NCBI GenBank assembly: GCA_049513055.1
Contig: JBEKWN010000058.1
Coordinates: 1-48,638, forward strand
Direction: 5' to 3'
DNA from: UBA1163 sp049513055
GTDB lineage: Bacteria; Desulfobacterota; BSN033; UBA1163
Length of the DNA stretch: 48,638 bases
This document shows, piece by piece, positions 8,190 through 15,341 of this stretch. The position numbers were made by a program, and so were the translations under genes. The notes beneath the pieces were generated by a model that saw only the letters and a program-made list of their open reading frames with translations, did not search any database and was not told where the DNA came from. Every line of letters starts with the position of its first letter. The stretch's first letter is position 1.

Positions 8190-8227
8190 AACCCCCAGAG
8201 GCTCTTTAGAAAGTCCTGGGGGTTTTA
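8190..8227 (+). promoter_or_regulatory. Terminator-like hairpin in the leader of the RRM gene
   Basis: AACCCCCAG (8190-8198) pairs perfectly with CTGGGGGTT (8216-8224), with a 17-nt loop, and is followed by TTTTAAAT. It lies between the promoter and the RRM start, so transcripts must pass through it. It could be an attenuator, an RNA-binding autoregulatory site or a thermosensor. Confidence 0.55.
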
Positions 8228-8248
8228 AATTGATGGAGGAGAAAGAAG

Positions 8249-8542
8249 ATGAATTTAAAACTTTATGTGGGAAACCTTGCCTTTGGAGCTTCAGAAGAGG
8301 ATCTGAAGAAACTTTTCTCTGAAGCAGGAGCAGTTCAGTCCGCCAAAATTGTTACTGATTCGTATTCAGGAAGGTCCAGAGGATTTGGTTTTGTGGAGAT
8401 GACCTCCAATACGGAGGCGGAGAAGGCAATCTCCCTCATCAATGGAAAGACCTTTATGGACCGGACCTTGATCGTGAGTGAGGCCAGACCTCAGAAAACA
8501 AGGGGTGGTGAGTTCAAGGGCAGAAGGGATAGGAACAGGTAA
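8249..8542 (+). CDS. RRM-domain RNA-binding protein
   Basis: A 97-residue single-RRM protein of the kind found in cyanobacteria and Desulfobacterota. RNP2 is KLYVGNLAFG (residues 4-13) and RNP1 is RGFGFVEM (about residues 43-50), both with the aromatic residues used for RNA stacking. A short glycine/arginine-rich tail (ARPQKTRGGEFKGRRDRNR) follows. The start at 8249 has GGAGGAGAAAGAAG upstream. rpsU follows 30 bp later on the same strand, so the two probably share a transcript. The pairing fits a cold or growth-rate responsive RNA-metabolism operon. Autoregulation through the leader hairpin is possible but not shown. Confidence 0.9.
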   Translation: MNLKLYVGNLAFGASEEDLKKLFSEAGAVQSAKIVTDSYSGRSRGFGFVEMTSNTEAEKAISLINGKTFMDRTLIVSEARPQKTRGGEFKGRRDRNR

Positions 8543-8572
8543 CCCGATTTACGAAAGGTAAAGGAGAGGTCG

Positions 8573-8764
8573 TTGGAAGTTAAAGTTCAAAACAACCAGA
8601 TCGAGAATGCGATCAAAACCTTGAAGCGCCAACTCGCCAGGGATGGGATCTTGAAGGAATTGAAGAAAAGAAGATCCTACGAGAAACCTTCCGTGAAAAA
8701 GAAAAGAAAACAACAGGAGGCGAGAAGGAGAAGACAGAGAGCAGCTCGCAGATTTTCAAGATAA
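8573..8764 (+). CDS. rpsU: 30S ribosomal protein S21
   Basis: A 63-residue very basic protein matching bacterial S21: MEVKVQNNQIENAIKTLKR at the start, then ELKKRRSYEKPSVKKKRK and an arginine-rich end. S21 binds the 30S platform near the anti-Shine-Dalgarno region and helps initiation. The start is TTG at 8573, with AAAGGAGAGG upstream; no ATG gives a full-length protein. It lies 30 bp behind the RRM gene and is probably cotranscribed with it. Length and composition are normal for the family. Confidence 0.88.
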   Translation: MEVKVQNNQIENAIKTLKRQLARDGILKELKKRRSYEKPSVKKKRKQQEARRRRQRAARRFSR

Positions 8765-8807
8765 GAAAAGTGCTTCTTTCTGATTTCTCAACAGGCAGGT
8801 AGGAAAA

Positions 8808-10496
8808 CTAACCATTAATATTCGGTGCGTTCACTGAGATCCAGAGTTTTCCTTCTTCGGTCTGGAGAAGACCTTTTCTGGAGAGCAGGGCGATCGCCTC
8901 TGAGGAAAATGCTCCAACATCTTTAAAGTCAAGGATGACTTTTTGGATCTCAACGTTTAAAACCCCTTTGAGCCTCTTCACCAACTCCCTAGCTCCCTCC
9001 CGATCCATCGACCCTTCAAGTCTGACAAAAAGGGTTTTAAGCCGTTCATTATAAACCGAATAGAGTTTAAGCGTATCGGCTGCTTTTTGGCCAATCAGAA
9101 GTTTCTTCTCTGCAATCTTCTCCCCCACCCGCTGAATTAAGTCCCGAGTATTCTGGAGAGGGATGGTATCGTTCATCCTCTGCAAAATTCGTGAAAGGCT
9201 GGGGAGATAACCCTCGGGTGTCCTCTGTGCAATGCTACGATAGGCAATATTGGAAAGTACCCGAGTGAAAAACCGTTGTTGCGGATGAAAAACTCTCTTA
9301 AAGATGGAACCCCAAGAATAGCCCTCTTTGCATACCCAATTAAATCCACGCTGAAGTGTCTCTTCGGTCATCAACCTCGGCTTGAAAACGACGGTGGCTC
9401 CATTATATTGACCCCAATCCTTATGCATAAGTCTTCCCTCTGACTCCATCCTTTGAAATAAAGCGGTCCCGGGCAAGGGGGTGAGAAGGAAAAAACTGGG
9501 CAGTTCAATTCGATTCCGTTCACAGAATCGAAGCGTCCTTTCAAAGACCCCTTCATCATCATGATCCAATCCAAAAATGAACCCAGCCAGGATCATGATG
9601 TCATGGTCGTGAACGGCTTTCATGGCTTCCTCAAATTGATAGGCTTGATTAAAGGATTTGTTCACATCCTTCAAGTTTTCCGAAGAAAGGGATTCGACTC
9701 CGATGAACAAAGAGACGCATCCACTCTCTGCAGCGAGTTTCAGAAGTTCGGGGTCCCGGGTCAGGGTCATACTGGCCTGGCTGGCCCATTTCTTTTTGAG
9801 GGGTTTTAATTGAGTGAAGAGCTCTTTGGCATAACGGCGGTTCCCGGCGATGTTGTCGTCGATGAAGACAAGGAAATCCCCTTCTAACCGCTTCACCTCT
9901 TCAATCACTTCATCCACCGGCCGACAGCGGTAAGTCTTTCCAAAAAAATGCGTGACATGACAAAAATCACATTGGTGAGGACAGCCCCGGGTCGTTTGGA
10001 CACAGTTGATCGTCATGTAAGCATCTTTACGAAGAAGATCGAGCCTCGGAAAGGGAAGCCTTTCCATCGAGCAGAAAGCCTCCGCTTGATAGAAAGGTTT
10101 TAGACATCCGTTCTTAAAGTCTTCCATCAACCCTTCCCAGACATTCTCCGCCTCACCAATCACCACAGCATCCACATACTCCTTGGCTTCGAGAGGAAGG
10201 CTCGAGGCATGAGGCCCACCCATGACGACCGGGATCCCTCTCTGACGAAATCTCTGTGCAATCTGATAAGCCCTGGGGGCATGCATCACCATTCCAGTCA
10301 CGCCGACCAGATCCACATCCTCTTCAAAATCGATCGGCTCTACATTCTCATCCGTGATCTTCACTTCAATATCCGGAGGGGTGAGTGCGGCCAGCGTTGT
10401 CAGCGTGAGGTGGGCAAACCAGATGTTCTTAATCACTTTTTGTGAATGGCTGATGTAAGGGTGTTCGTAGGCTGGATCAATTAATCGAATCTTCAA
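8808..10496 (-). CDS. B12-binding radical SAM protein with C-terminal STAS-like domain
   Basis: A 562-residue protein. Residues 1-150 form a cobalamin-binding-like domain (DVDLVGVTGMVMHAPRAY, then PVVMGGPHASSLP). The radical SAM core follows with the [4Fe-4S] motif CPHQCDFC at about residues 172-179 (CX3CX2C). FLVFIDDNIAGNRRYAKEL and SLFIGVESLSSENL are typical of the BchE/HpnJ-like branch. The last 90 residues look like a STAS fold: KTLFVRLEGSMDREGARELV, then KVILDFKDVGAFSSEAIALL. That addition is unusual. The substrate is unknown; relatives act on lipids, tetrapyrroles or natural products. It has its own strong promoter at 10588-10616 and is separate from the ParA operon upstream. Confidence 0.8.
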   Translation of the reverse strand: MKIRLIDPAYEHPYISHSQKVIKNIWFAHLTLTTLAALTPPDIEVKITDENVEPIDFEEDVDLVGVTGMVMHAPRAYQIAQRFRQRGIPVVMGGPHASSLPLEAKEYVDAVVIGEAENVWEGLMEDFKNGCLKPFYQAEAFCSMERLPFPRLDLLRKDAYMTINCVQTTRGCPHQCDFCHVTHFFGKTYRCRPVDEVIEEVKRLEGDFLVFIDDNIAGNRRYAKELFTQLKPLKKKWASQASMTLTRDPELLKLAAESGCVSLFIGVESLSSENLKDVNKSFNQAYQFEEAMKAVHDHDIMILAGFIFGLDHDDEGVFERTLRFCERNRIELPSFFLLTPLPGTALFQRMESEGRLMHKDWGQYNGATVVFKPRLMTEETLQRGFNWVCKEGYSWGSIFKRVFHPQQRFFTRVLSNIAYRSIAQRTPEGYLPSLSRILQRMNDTIPLQNTRDLIQRVGEKIAEKKLLIGQKAADTLKLYSVYNERLKTLFVRLEGSMDREGARELVKRLKGVLNVEIQKVILDFKDVGAFSSEAIALLSRKGLLQTEEGKLWISVNAPNING

Positions 10497-10587
10497 ACAG
10501 ATTCTCCAATGAAATGATCCCTTCTGTGTGGAACAGGTACCGAGAGGGGATAATAATGGCGAGTCAATATGTAGTCTATTGTCGTAC

Positions 10588-10616
10588 CTTATAACTTAAT
10601 TACTGGAGGATGTCAA
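10588..10616 (-). promoter_or_regulatory. Sigma-70-type promoter of the radical SAM gene
   Basis: On the minus strand, TTGACA (complement of 10611-10616), a 17-bp spacer and TATAAG (complement of 10588-10593). Expected start of transcription near 10581, about 85 bp before the gene. Confidence 0.75.
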
Positions 10617-10628
10617 TGATTTTTAATT

Positions 10629-11444
10629 TTATTCAGGGTTCTCCGACAGGTTGTAGTAATTCGCTTTACAGGAATCCCTTAAAAAGGTGAGAGATTCTCT
10701 GACTTCGTTAAAGGATTTCTTCAAGGTTTCGTACTTTCTCTCCAGATCCATATTCTGGGCGAGGGTCTCCTCCAGTTTGGATTGGATTTCTCGGTTCTCC
10801 TCAGAGAAAAGGGAGGCTTCTCTCTCCTTTAACTTTCCTTTGATTTTAACCACTTCATTCTGTTCTATCTGGGGTTCCAGGTCGCGAATTCGATCGAAGG
10901 CTTCCTCTCTTTCCTGAGTGACTTTGTTCAAGGCTTCCCTCATCTCTCTCAATTCCTGTTGGAACTCTTTGATTCTCTCCAGAGCGTCCGTATTCTCCTC
11001 TTGGAGATAGATCGATTCAGACTGGAACTCTTTGAGCCTGTGATGTTCTCTGCTCAGGGCCTCCAGTTGGCGCCGTAATTCTTGATTGTCTTGGGTCAAT
11101 TGATGGAGGGTCTTCTGGTAGGAAGTCAGGTCCATCTCCAGAGCCCTCTTGGTTTGGGCCGCGGCGAGAAGCTGGGCATGAAGGTCTTCGATCAATTTCA
11201 GAACATCCAGACTCTGTTCTGTTTCGATCCCTTTCTTAGGAGATTCGAAGATCACCTTCCTCTCTGTTTGCTTCTCCGGAGATCTCATTTTCGGTACGGG
11301 CTCGCGATGATCTTCTTGCAGCGGCTGGGGTTCCACTTCCAGAGGTAAAGGAAGGGGTTCTTCCAGCTTTCTGATCTTCGGCATCTTTTCGGCGACATTC
11401 ATATCGAATCCATCGGCCGTGACCACCTGACTTCTTGGCTTCAT
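10629..11444 (-). CDS. Coiled-coil protein, last gene of the ParA-HEAT operon
   Basis: A 271-residue protein of unrecognised family. Residues 1-80 are proline- and charge-rich and probably disordered. They contain GFDMNVAEKMPKI (residues 12-24). From about residue 85 to 265 it is a long charged coiled coil rich in E, Q, L and R. The segment LIEDLHAQLLAAAQTKRALE continues into MDL and matches the first coiled-coil gene of the operon (RIDTLYSELRSSLTVRSALE then FDL), so the two are paralogues. A good GAGGA site precedes the ATG at 11444. The gene starts 73 bp after the neighbour's stop, with a hairpin between. By analogy with ParA cargo adaptors it may link the ATPase to a cargo or scaffold; that is inference. 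Confidence 0.7.
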   Translation of the reverse strand: MKPRSQVVTADGFDMNVAEKMPKIRKLEEPLPLPLEVEPQPLQEDHREPVPKMRSPEKQTERKVIFESPKKGIETEQSLDVLKLIEDLHAQLLAAAQTKRALEMDLTSYQKTLHQLTQDNQELRRQLEALSREHHRLKEFQSESIYLQEENTDALERIKEFQQELREMREALNKVTQEREEAFDRIRDLEPQIEQNEVVKIKGKLKEREASLFSEENREIQSKLEETLAQNMDLERKYETLKKSFNEVRESLTFLRDSCKANYYNLSENPE

Positions 11445-11480
11445 CCTGTATCCTCCTCAGCCACTCGGCCCTCCTTCATT

Positions 11481-11508
11481 CTCCCTTTCCCGCCCCTGGG
11501 AAAGGGAG
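11481..11508 (-). promoter_or_regulatory. Intra-operon hairpin between the two coiled-coil genes
   Basis: CTCCCTTTCCC (11481-11491) and GGGAAAGGGAG (11498-11508) are perfect 11-bp arms around a 6-nt loop. No T-run follows on the minus strand, so it is not a standard terminator. It could set mRNA stability or differential expression. Confidence 0.5.
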
Positions 11509-11517
11509 GGAAGGAGA

Positions 11518-11850
11518 TTATTTAATTCGTTCTTTCATGTATTCATCCATCACCCTTAACATCTCGATAATCTTTTCCACTTCCGCTTTGACCCGGTTCA
11601 CCTCTTCCAGAATTCGATTGGCCTTCTTCAGATCAAATTCCAGGGCGGATCGCACCGTCAAAGAGGAACGAAGTTCAGAATAAAGCGTATCGATTCGCTC
11701 TGTTAAATCATCCTTTTTAGGCTCTTCCACAGATTTCTTCAAAGGAGAGATGGATCTGGGTTCCGCCACATCCCAAGGCCTTTCAATCGGTTCTTTGTTC
11801 AGCGTGTTGGGGAATTTTTGTGCGACATTGTTGGTGAATTCATCCGACAT
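11518..11850 (-). CDS. Small coiled-coil protein next to ParA
   Basis: A 110-residue protein of unrecognised family. The N-terminus has DEFTNNVAQKFPNT, closely resembling DGFDMNVAEKMPKI in the downstream gene. The rest is a proline-rich linker and a predicted coiled coil from about residue 48 to 110, with the shared ALEFDL block. It overlaps the end of the ParA-like gene by 11 bp, and AGGAG lies a few bases before its ATG, so translation is probably coupled. A short basic N-terminal motif on a coiled-coil partner is what ParA-type ATPases usually need for ATPase stimulation (ParB, ParG, TlpT). A partner role is therefore the leading guess. Confidence 0.72.
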   Translation of the reverse strand: MSDEFTNNVAQKFPNTLNKEPIERPWDVAEPRSISPLKKSVEEPKKDDLTERIDTLYSELRSSLTVRSALEFDLKKANRILEEVNRVKAEVEKIIEMLRVMDEYMKERIK

Positions 11851-12850
11851 GATCAGCTCCTTTCAGGTCTAATATTTCATCGATCAGGCTCTGGATATCC
11901 GCCGCACCCTTTGACGATTGGGCGAATAGAAAGATCGGAGTCCCTTGACTGGTTGCCTCTGCAATCTTTGTATCCTGGCGAATCACTGTGCTGAGGAGGT
12001 ACTTGTCATAGTGGGTTTCCAGTGCCTTCTTTGAACGTTTGCAGATTCGATGGGACTCATTGTAACGGTTCAGGAAGATGAAGATATTCTCAAAGACAAA
12101 AGAAAAATCCTCTTCGATCGTGGAGAGGGTCTCGAAAAGAATCTTGAGCCCATGGTAGGAAAGGAAATCGGCTAAGACGGGGATGATGAGATCATTGGAG
12201 GCGAGGATCGCATTGAGATTTAAGAGCCCGATGCTGGGGGAGGCATCCATCACAATCAGTTCGTAGTTCTTCTCCACGGAACTGATGAGCCTCCTCAATC
12301 GGAACTCTCTTGAATTCATCGAAAAGAGTGAGAGCTCCACCGGTGAGAGATTCAGGTTGGAGGGGATGATATCCAATGTGGGGAGATCCGTTTTGATGAT
12401 GATCTTTTCGATCTCTTCCTTCTCGATCAAGGCATGGAACAGGGTCTTGGGAAACTGTTGATTGTTGAGGCCCAGGCATTGGGTCAGATGGCCTTGTGGA
12501 TCCAAATCGATCAAGAGTGTCCGGACTCCCATCTGGGCAAGGCGAAAACCATAAGAGGCGGAGATCGTGCTTTTTCCTGTCCCTCCTTTAAAGTTGAGGA
12601 AAAGCTGTTTTCGGATGGATTTGAGGGGAGAAGGGAGTCCCAGGTAGGTCCGATACTTGCTGACCTCCTCTGGCTTATAGCAACGTTCCTGATTGGAATC
12701 CCTTTTTGCAGGAGGAAGGATTCCTTTAGCCTCTTTCTCAAGGAGCTCGTGTTTTGAAATCCCAAGGATCTTGGCAAAGGCCATCGGCGAGTAGACCTTG
12801 TCTCCTAAAATCTGAGCCTTTTGAATAAGAGGTGGCGATTGAGTTGCCAT
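11840..12850 (-). CDS. ParA/Soj-family ATPase with N-terminal MerR-type helix-turn-helix
   Basis: About 336 residues. The N-terminal 65 residues contain a MerR-like helix-turn-helix (YSPMAFAKILGISKHELLEK). They are followed by a ParA fold with deviant Walker A FKGGTGKSTIS, the A' motif TLLIDLDPQGHLTQ and Walker B-like LIVMDASPSIGLLNLNA. This arrangement resembles plasmid type Ia ParA/SopA, but no ParB follows. The partners here are a HEAT-repeat protein, two coiled-coil proteins and a ribbon-helix-helix protein, so it probably positions something other than a plasmid. The ATG at 12850 is chosen. A TTG at 12871 overlaps the HEAT stop codon (TTGA) and would add seven residues; neither start has an ideal ribosome binding site. 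Confidence 0.82.
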   Translation of the reverse strand: MATQSPPLIQKAQILGDKVYSPMAFAKILGISKHELLEKEAKGILPPAKRDSNQERCYKPEEVSKYRTYLGLPSPLKSIRKQLFLNFKGGTGKSTISASYGFRLAQMGVRTLLIDLDPQGHLTQCLGLNNQQFPKTLFHALIEKEEIEKIIIKTDLPTLDIIPSNLNLSPVELSLFSMNSREFRLRRLISSVEKNYELIVMDASPSIGLLNLNAILASNDLIIPVLADFLSYHGLKILFETLSTIEEDFSFVFENIFIFLNRYNESHRICKRSKKALETHYDKYLLSTVIRQDTKIAEATSQGTPIFLFAQSSKGAADIQSLIDEILDLKGADHVG

Positions 12851-12867
12851 GGATACTTTTTTCGTCC

Positions 12868-13623
12868 TCAACCTCGGTTCGTAAGAGAAGCCGTTTTCCT
12901 TTTCAACGGTCTAGCCACTATTTTCTCTAAAGTCATCTTCGCCCATTTTCGAAGACCTGGGTCTGAATCGGTCATGGTCTCCATCAAGCGATTCTCACTC
13001 TCATCAGGATAAAGGGTGGCCAGAGAAAAGAGAGCTGCCCTTCTCACCATTGGATCTTGATCCCTTGACAACTCCACCAGGATCGGAAGGACACCCTCTA
13101 TTTGTGTCCACCCTAATAAGGTGGCTACTTTCCGTCTCACCCAAGTAGATTCATCGCTCAAGAATTGAAGGAAAATGTTTAGATCGATTTTTTCCTGATA
13201 TTGGAACATCCCTCGGAGGGCAGCGATCCTGACCCTTGGATCGATATCTTTAAGATATTTTTTTAATAAAGGGGAAACGATGGGGCTTCTAAATTTAATA
13301 AGGGAACGGAGTGCTTCGGTTCTGACATCTGGGTCTCGATCAGATAAAATTTCCTGCAGTAGAGCCACGGGAATGGAGGGATAAGATTTTTCTAAATAAT
13401 ATTTTATCGCCAAAATTCTTACTTGCGGATCGGGATGTTTTAGATCAACTTTGGCCTGTTTGAGGATGGCTTCGGATGAGAAGGTCTCTGGAATATTGTA
13501 TTCTGGAGGGGGAGAGGGGGGACTCGTCATTTTTCTGTTATGATGGGATAAGAAAGATTCATCAAAGTCTGATCTTTCTAATCCTGTCGATTTTAAATAA
13601 TTTAATCGGAAACGATCTGCCAC
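12868..13623 (-). CDS. HEAT-repeat protein of the ParA operon
   Basis: About 251 residues with at least five HEAT/PBS-lyase-like repeats from residue 45 to 240. Examples are HPDPQVRILAIKYYLEKS, DRDPDVRTEALRSLIKF, DIDPRVRIAALRGMF, DESTWVRRKVATLLGW and DQDPMVRRAALFSLATL, spaced about 31 residues apart. Such solenoids are protein-binding scaffolds. The GTG at 13623 has AAAGGG at 8 bp. A TTG at 13641 would add six residues (MEREDN) and complete an NVADRF motif like that of the coiled-coil proteins, but its ribosome site is poor. It is cotranscribed with the ribbon-helix-helix gene upstream and touches the ParA-like gene downstream. No catalytic residues were recognised. Confidence 0.8.
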   Translation of the reverse strand: MADRFRLNYLKSTGLERSDFDESFLSHHNRKMTSPPSPPPEYNIPETFSSEAILKQAKVDLKHPDPQVRILAIKYYLEKSYPSIPVALLQEILSDRDPDVRTEALRSLIKFRSPIVSPLLKKYLKDIDPRVRIAALRGMFQYQEKIDLNIFLQFLSDESTWVRRKVATLLGWTQIEGVLPILVELSRDQDPMVRRAALFSLATLYPDESENRLMETMTDSDPGLRKWAKMTLEKIVARPLKRKTASLTNRG

Positions 13624-13663
13624 GTTGTCTTCCCTTTCCAACCCTGAGAGGCTTTAAAAGAAA

Positions 13664-13846
13664 TTACCCTTTGAAATACTCTGTAAATTCAAATTTCAGT
13701 TGTTCAGAATATTTCTCCAATAGCATATCCAAAGCCTCCCTGACATAAACGGACTGGGGGACTTTGGTCTTCTCGGATAACCTCTTCAAAGCCTCCAATT
13801 GTTCATCTTTAAGGTAAATGGTACGTGCAACCTTTTTCTGTGCCAA
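13664..13846 (-). CDS. Ribbon-helix-helix (CopG/MetJ-type) DNA-binding protein
   Basis: A 60-residue protein. The beta strand is VARTIYLKDEQLEAL, helix A covers about residues 15-25, then KVPQSVYVREALDMLLEK gives the turn and helix B. This is the standard RHH arrangement. It is the first gene of the ParA operon and lies under a strong promoter whose -10 overlaps two tandem 10-bp repeats, a classic RHH autorepression layout. It could also serve as the centromere-binding partner of the ParA, as ParG or omega do. The C-terminal tail YSEQLKFEFTEYFKG is not standard and may mediate contacts. Confidence 0.85.
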   Translation of the reverse strand: MAQKKVARTIYLKDEQLEALKRLSEKTKVPQSVYVREALDMLLEKYSEQLKFEFTEYFKG

Positions 13847-13870
13847 AAAAACCCCCTCTAACCAATTTGA

Positions 13871-13904
13871 AATACAATATAATACAATATGTTTATTGTG
13901 TCAA
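13871..13904 (-). promoter_or_regulatory. Promoter and direct-repeat operator of the ParA operon
   Basis: Minus-strand TTGACA (complement of 13899-13904), a 17-bp spacer and TATATT (complement of 13876-13881). Two exact tandem copies of AATACAATAT (13871-13880, 13881-13890) cover the -10. Repeats one helical turn apart are typical RHH operators. Confidence 0.72.
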
Positions 13905-13916
13905 GAAAAAAAATAT

Positions 13917-14604
13917 ATGCCTATCCGGTTGATACAGAAAGCCATAAAAAAACCACTATAGGTAGTGGTGACAAAAGTTGCTTATTATTTGTAGTAAAAA
14001 GCCGGAATTTCATTGACTTTTTGGACATTTTTAACATCGGATAACTCATCTCAATATGGAGGTGGGTTATGAAATTCTCTGATGTAATTTTTGGTGCTAT
14101 GGGATTTTTATCACTTATTTTCACGTTATTCCCAGGTACTTTAGATGAGGTAAGAAAAATGGACTCATATAGATTGATAGTGTTTTTCATACTTGGCATT
14201 TGCATAATATATTGGATATACTTTGCTCTACAACATTCTAACTTCATAAAAGGATTAATAAATAAAGATAAACGCATAAGAATAATAAGAGATCCAAGAG
14301 ACCCGCAAGGTTTTACTTATCTCCTTGAAAAGGATATCTGTTGTCATATTCCCGATCCTGAGACTTTTAATTATCTCGGGAATTATTTTGGTTTTTCATG
14401 GAAAGACCTTGAAGATATTAATAGCGACGATTTTAAACGTAAATTTAAAATCGGTAGACAATTACCCAGCATTCGGGCCTGTTGCCAAAAGATAGAATTA
14501 ATAGAGAAAAAATAGTAAACCTTGTACTGGAAAATGTTGACAAGTTTCGTCACCACCATAGGTTGTAGTAGTTATGTTTTTACCTGTACGAACCGGATAG
14601 GCAT
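13917..14604. mobile_element. Transposase-less element with about 64-bp terminal inverted repeats
   Basis: Both ends read inward as ATGCCTATCCGGTT (14 identical bases), then diverge. Both have a second match, GGTGAC.AAA.TTG, at the same offset (bases 51-63), giving a two-part inverted repeat. The flanks are GA8TAT on the left and GA6TAT on the right, compatible with a roughly 10-bp target duplication that has since slipped in its A-run. The 688-bp element carries one gene (14069-14515) and no transposase. It sits 13 bp upstream of the -35 of the ParA operon. It could be a non-autonomous (MITE-like) derivative of an insertion sequence; the family was not recognised. Confidence 0.65.
14069..14515 (+). 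CDS. Membrane protein with HIPDP-type C-terminal domain, cargo of the inverted-repeat element
   Basis: A 148-residue protein. Hydrophobic segments lie at about residues 5-22 and 32-52 (LIVFFILGICIIYWIYFAL). The soluble C-terminal part reads IRDPRDPQGFTYLLEKDICC then HIPDPETFNYLGNYFGFSW and ends near RQLPSIR. Similar sequences (a YLLE...HIPDP.TF...G.SW pattern) recur in bacterial surface or regulatory proteins, but no function is established. It is preceded by GGAGGTGGGTT. Its base composition is more AT-rich than the neighbours, supporting acquisition with the element. Confidence 0.65.
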   Translation: MKFSDVIFGAMGFLSLIFTLFPGTLDEVRKMDSYRLIVFFILGICIIYWIYFALQHSNFIKGLINKDKRIRIIRDPRDPQGFTYLLEKDICCHIPDPETFNYLGNYFGFSWKDLEDINSDDFKRKFKIGRQLPSIRACCQKIELIEKK

Positions 14605-14650
14605 GAAAAAATATTAAATTTCTCTTTTAATTTCAATAAATTATCATTTT

Positions 14651-15190
14651 TCATAAGCTCCTCATTAATTGCGAAAGTTTCTCCTGAATCCTCTTTATTT
14701 CAGCCTGGATGGCATCAATCTTAGCTATTAACCTCTTCTTTTCTTCATAAAAGGGCGAAGCGACAGGAACCCATTTCCCCGTCCTTGGATCCCTGAATGG
14801 CTGATAATAAAGGTAGTACTCCCTTTCATATTCCTCGATCCTTTTTAAACTCTCCTCAGACAATCTTAATTCTTCTTCCAACTCAGAAATCTTTTTTTCC
14901 ATGTTTTTCTTCATCTCTATCTTCTTCTCAATATTCTCTAAATAATCCTTTACTCGGTCAGGCCCCTCCTCCAGTTTTTCAATTTTCTCAACCTCTTTCA
15001 AAGTCTCTTCCTGTACTTCTATTCTTTCTGCTTGATCAGCATATCGTTCAGGAATCTTGGAGTCGTCGTCTGTTAAATGGACGGTTCCCCTTTCATCCGT
15101 CCAACGATAGACTTCTTCTGAAAATGAGTATGGAATGTGAAAAAAGAGTATGAAGAGAATGATCCACCAAAAACTAACCTTAAAAAACAT
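14651..15190 (-). CDS. DUF4124 domain protein with coiled coil, exported
   Basis: A 179-residue protein. The signal peptide (hydrophobic residues 7-24) is followed by the DUF4124 core EEVYRWTDERGTVHLTDD (about 25-42). From residue 55 to 115 there is a long charged coiled coil, and a second one ends the protein (IDAIQAEIKRIQEKLSQLM). DUF4124 proteins are envelope proteins of unknown function. The segment YYQPFRDPRTGKWVPVASPF lies between the coils. The start at 15190 is the first ATG that leaves an intact signal peptide. The gene is alone on its strand between the mobile element and the cold-shock gene. Confidence 0.75.
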   Translation of the reverse strand: MFFKVSFWWIILFILFFHIPYSFSEEVYRWTDERGTVHLTDDDSKIPERYADQAERIEVQEETLKEVEKIEKLEEGPDRVKDYLENIEKKIEMKKNMEKKISELEEELRLSEESLKRIEEYEREYYLYYQPFRDPRTGKWVPVASPFYEEKKRLIAKIDAIQAEIKRIQEKLSQLMRSL

Positions 15191-15271
15191 ATCGTTCTTG
15201 TCCTTTTCTTCAACCTATTATGCCTCAACGGTTTCATTCCGTAAATCCATTCTTTCAGATTAAAAAAAGAC

Positions 15272-15300
15272 TTGACTTTTAAAAATGAATTTCCCATAAT
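15272..15300 (+). promoter_or_regulatory. Promoter of the cold-shock gene
   Basis: TTGACT (15272-15277), a 17-bp spacer and CATAAT (15295-15300). It predicts a leader of about 108 nt before the GTG start, which contains the terminator hairpin at 15342-15385. Confidence 0.6.
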
Positions 15301-15341
15301 TTACCCATTGTAAGTTGTAAGGAGTAGTTGTTTGGATCATA

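Noticed and set aside
11840..13846. Plasmid origin or integrated plasmid partition locus
   Set aside because: No replication protein, ParB or iterons are seen, and flanking genes are chromosomal housekeeping types.
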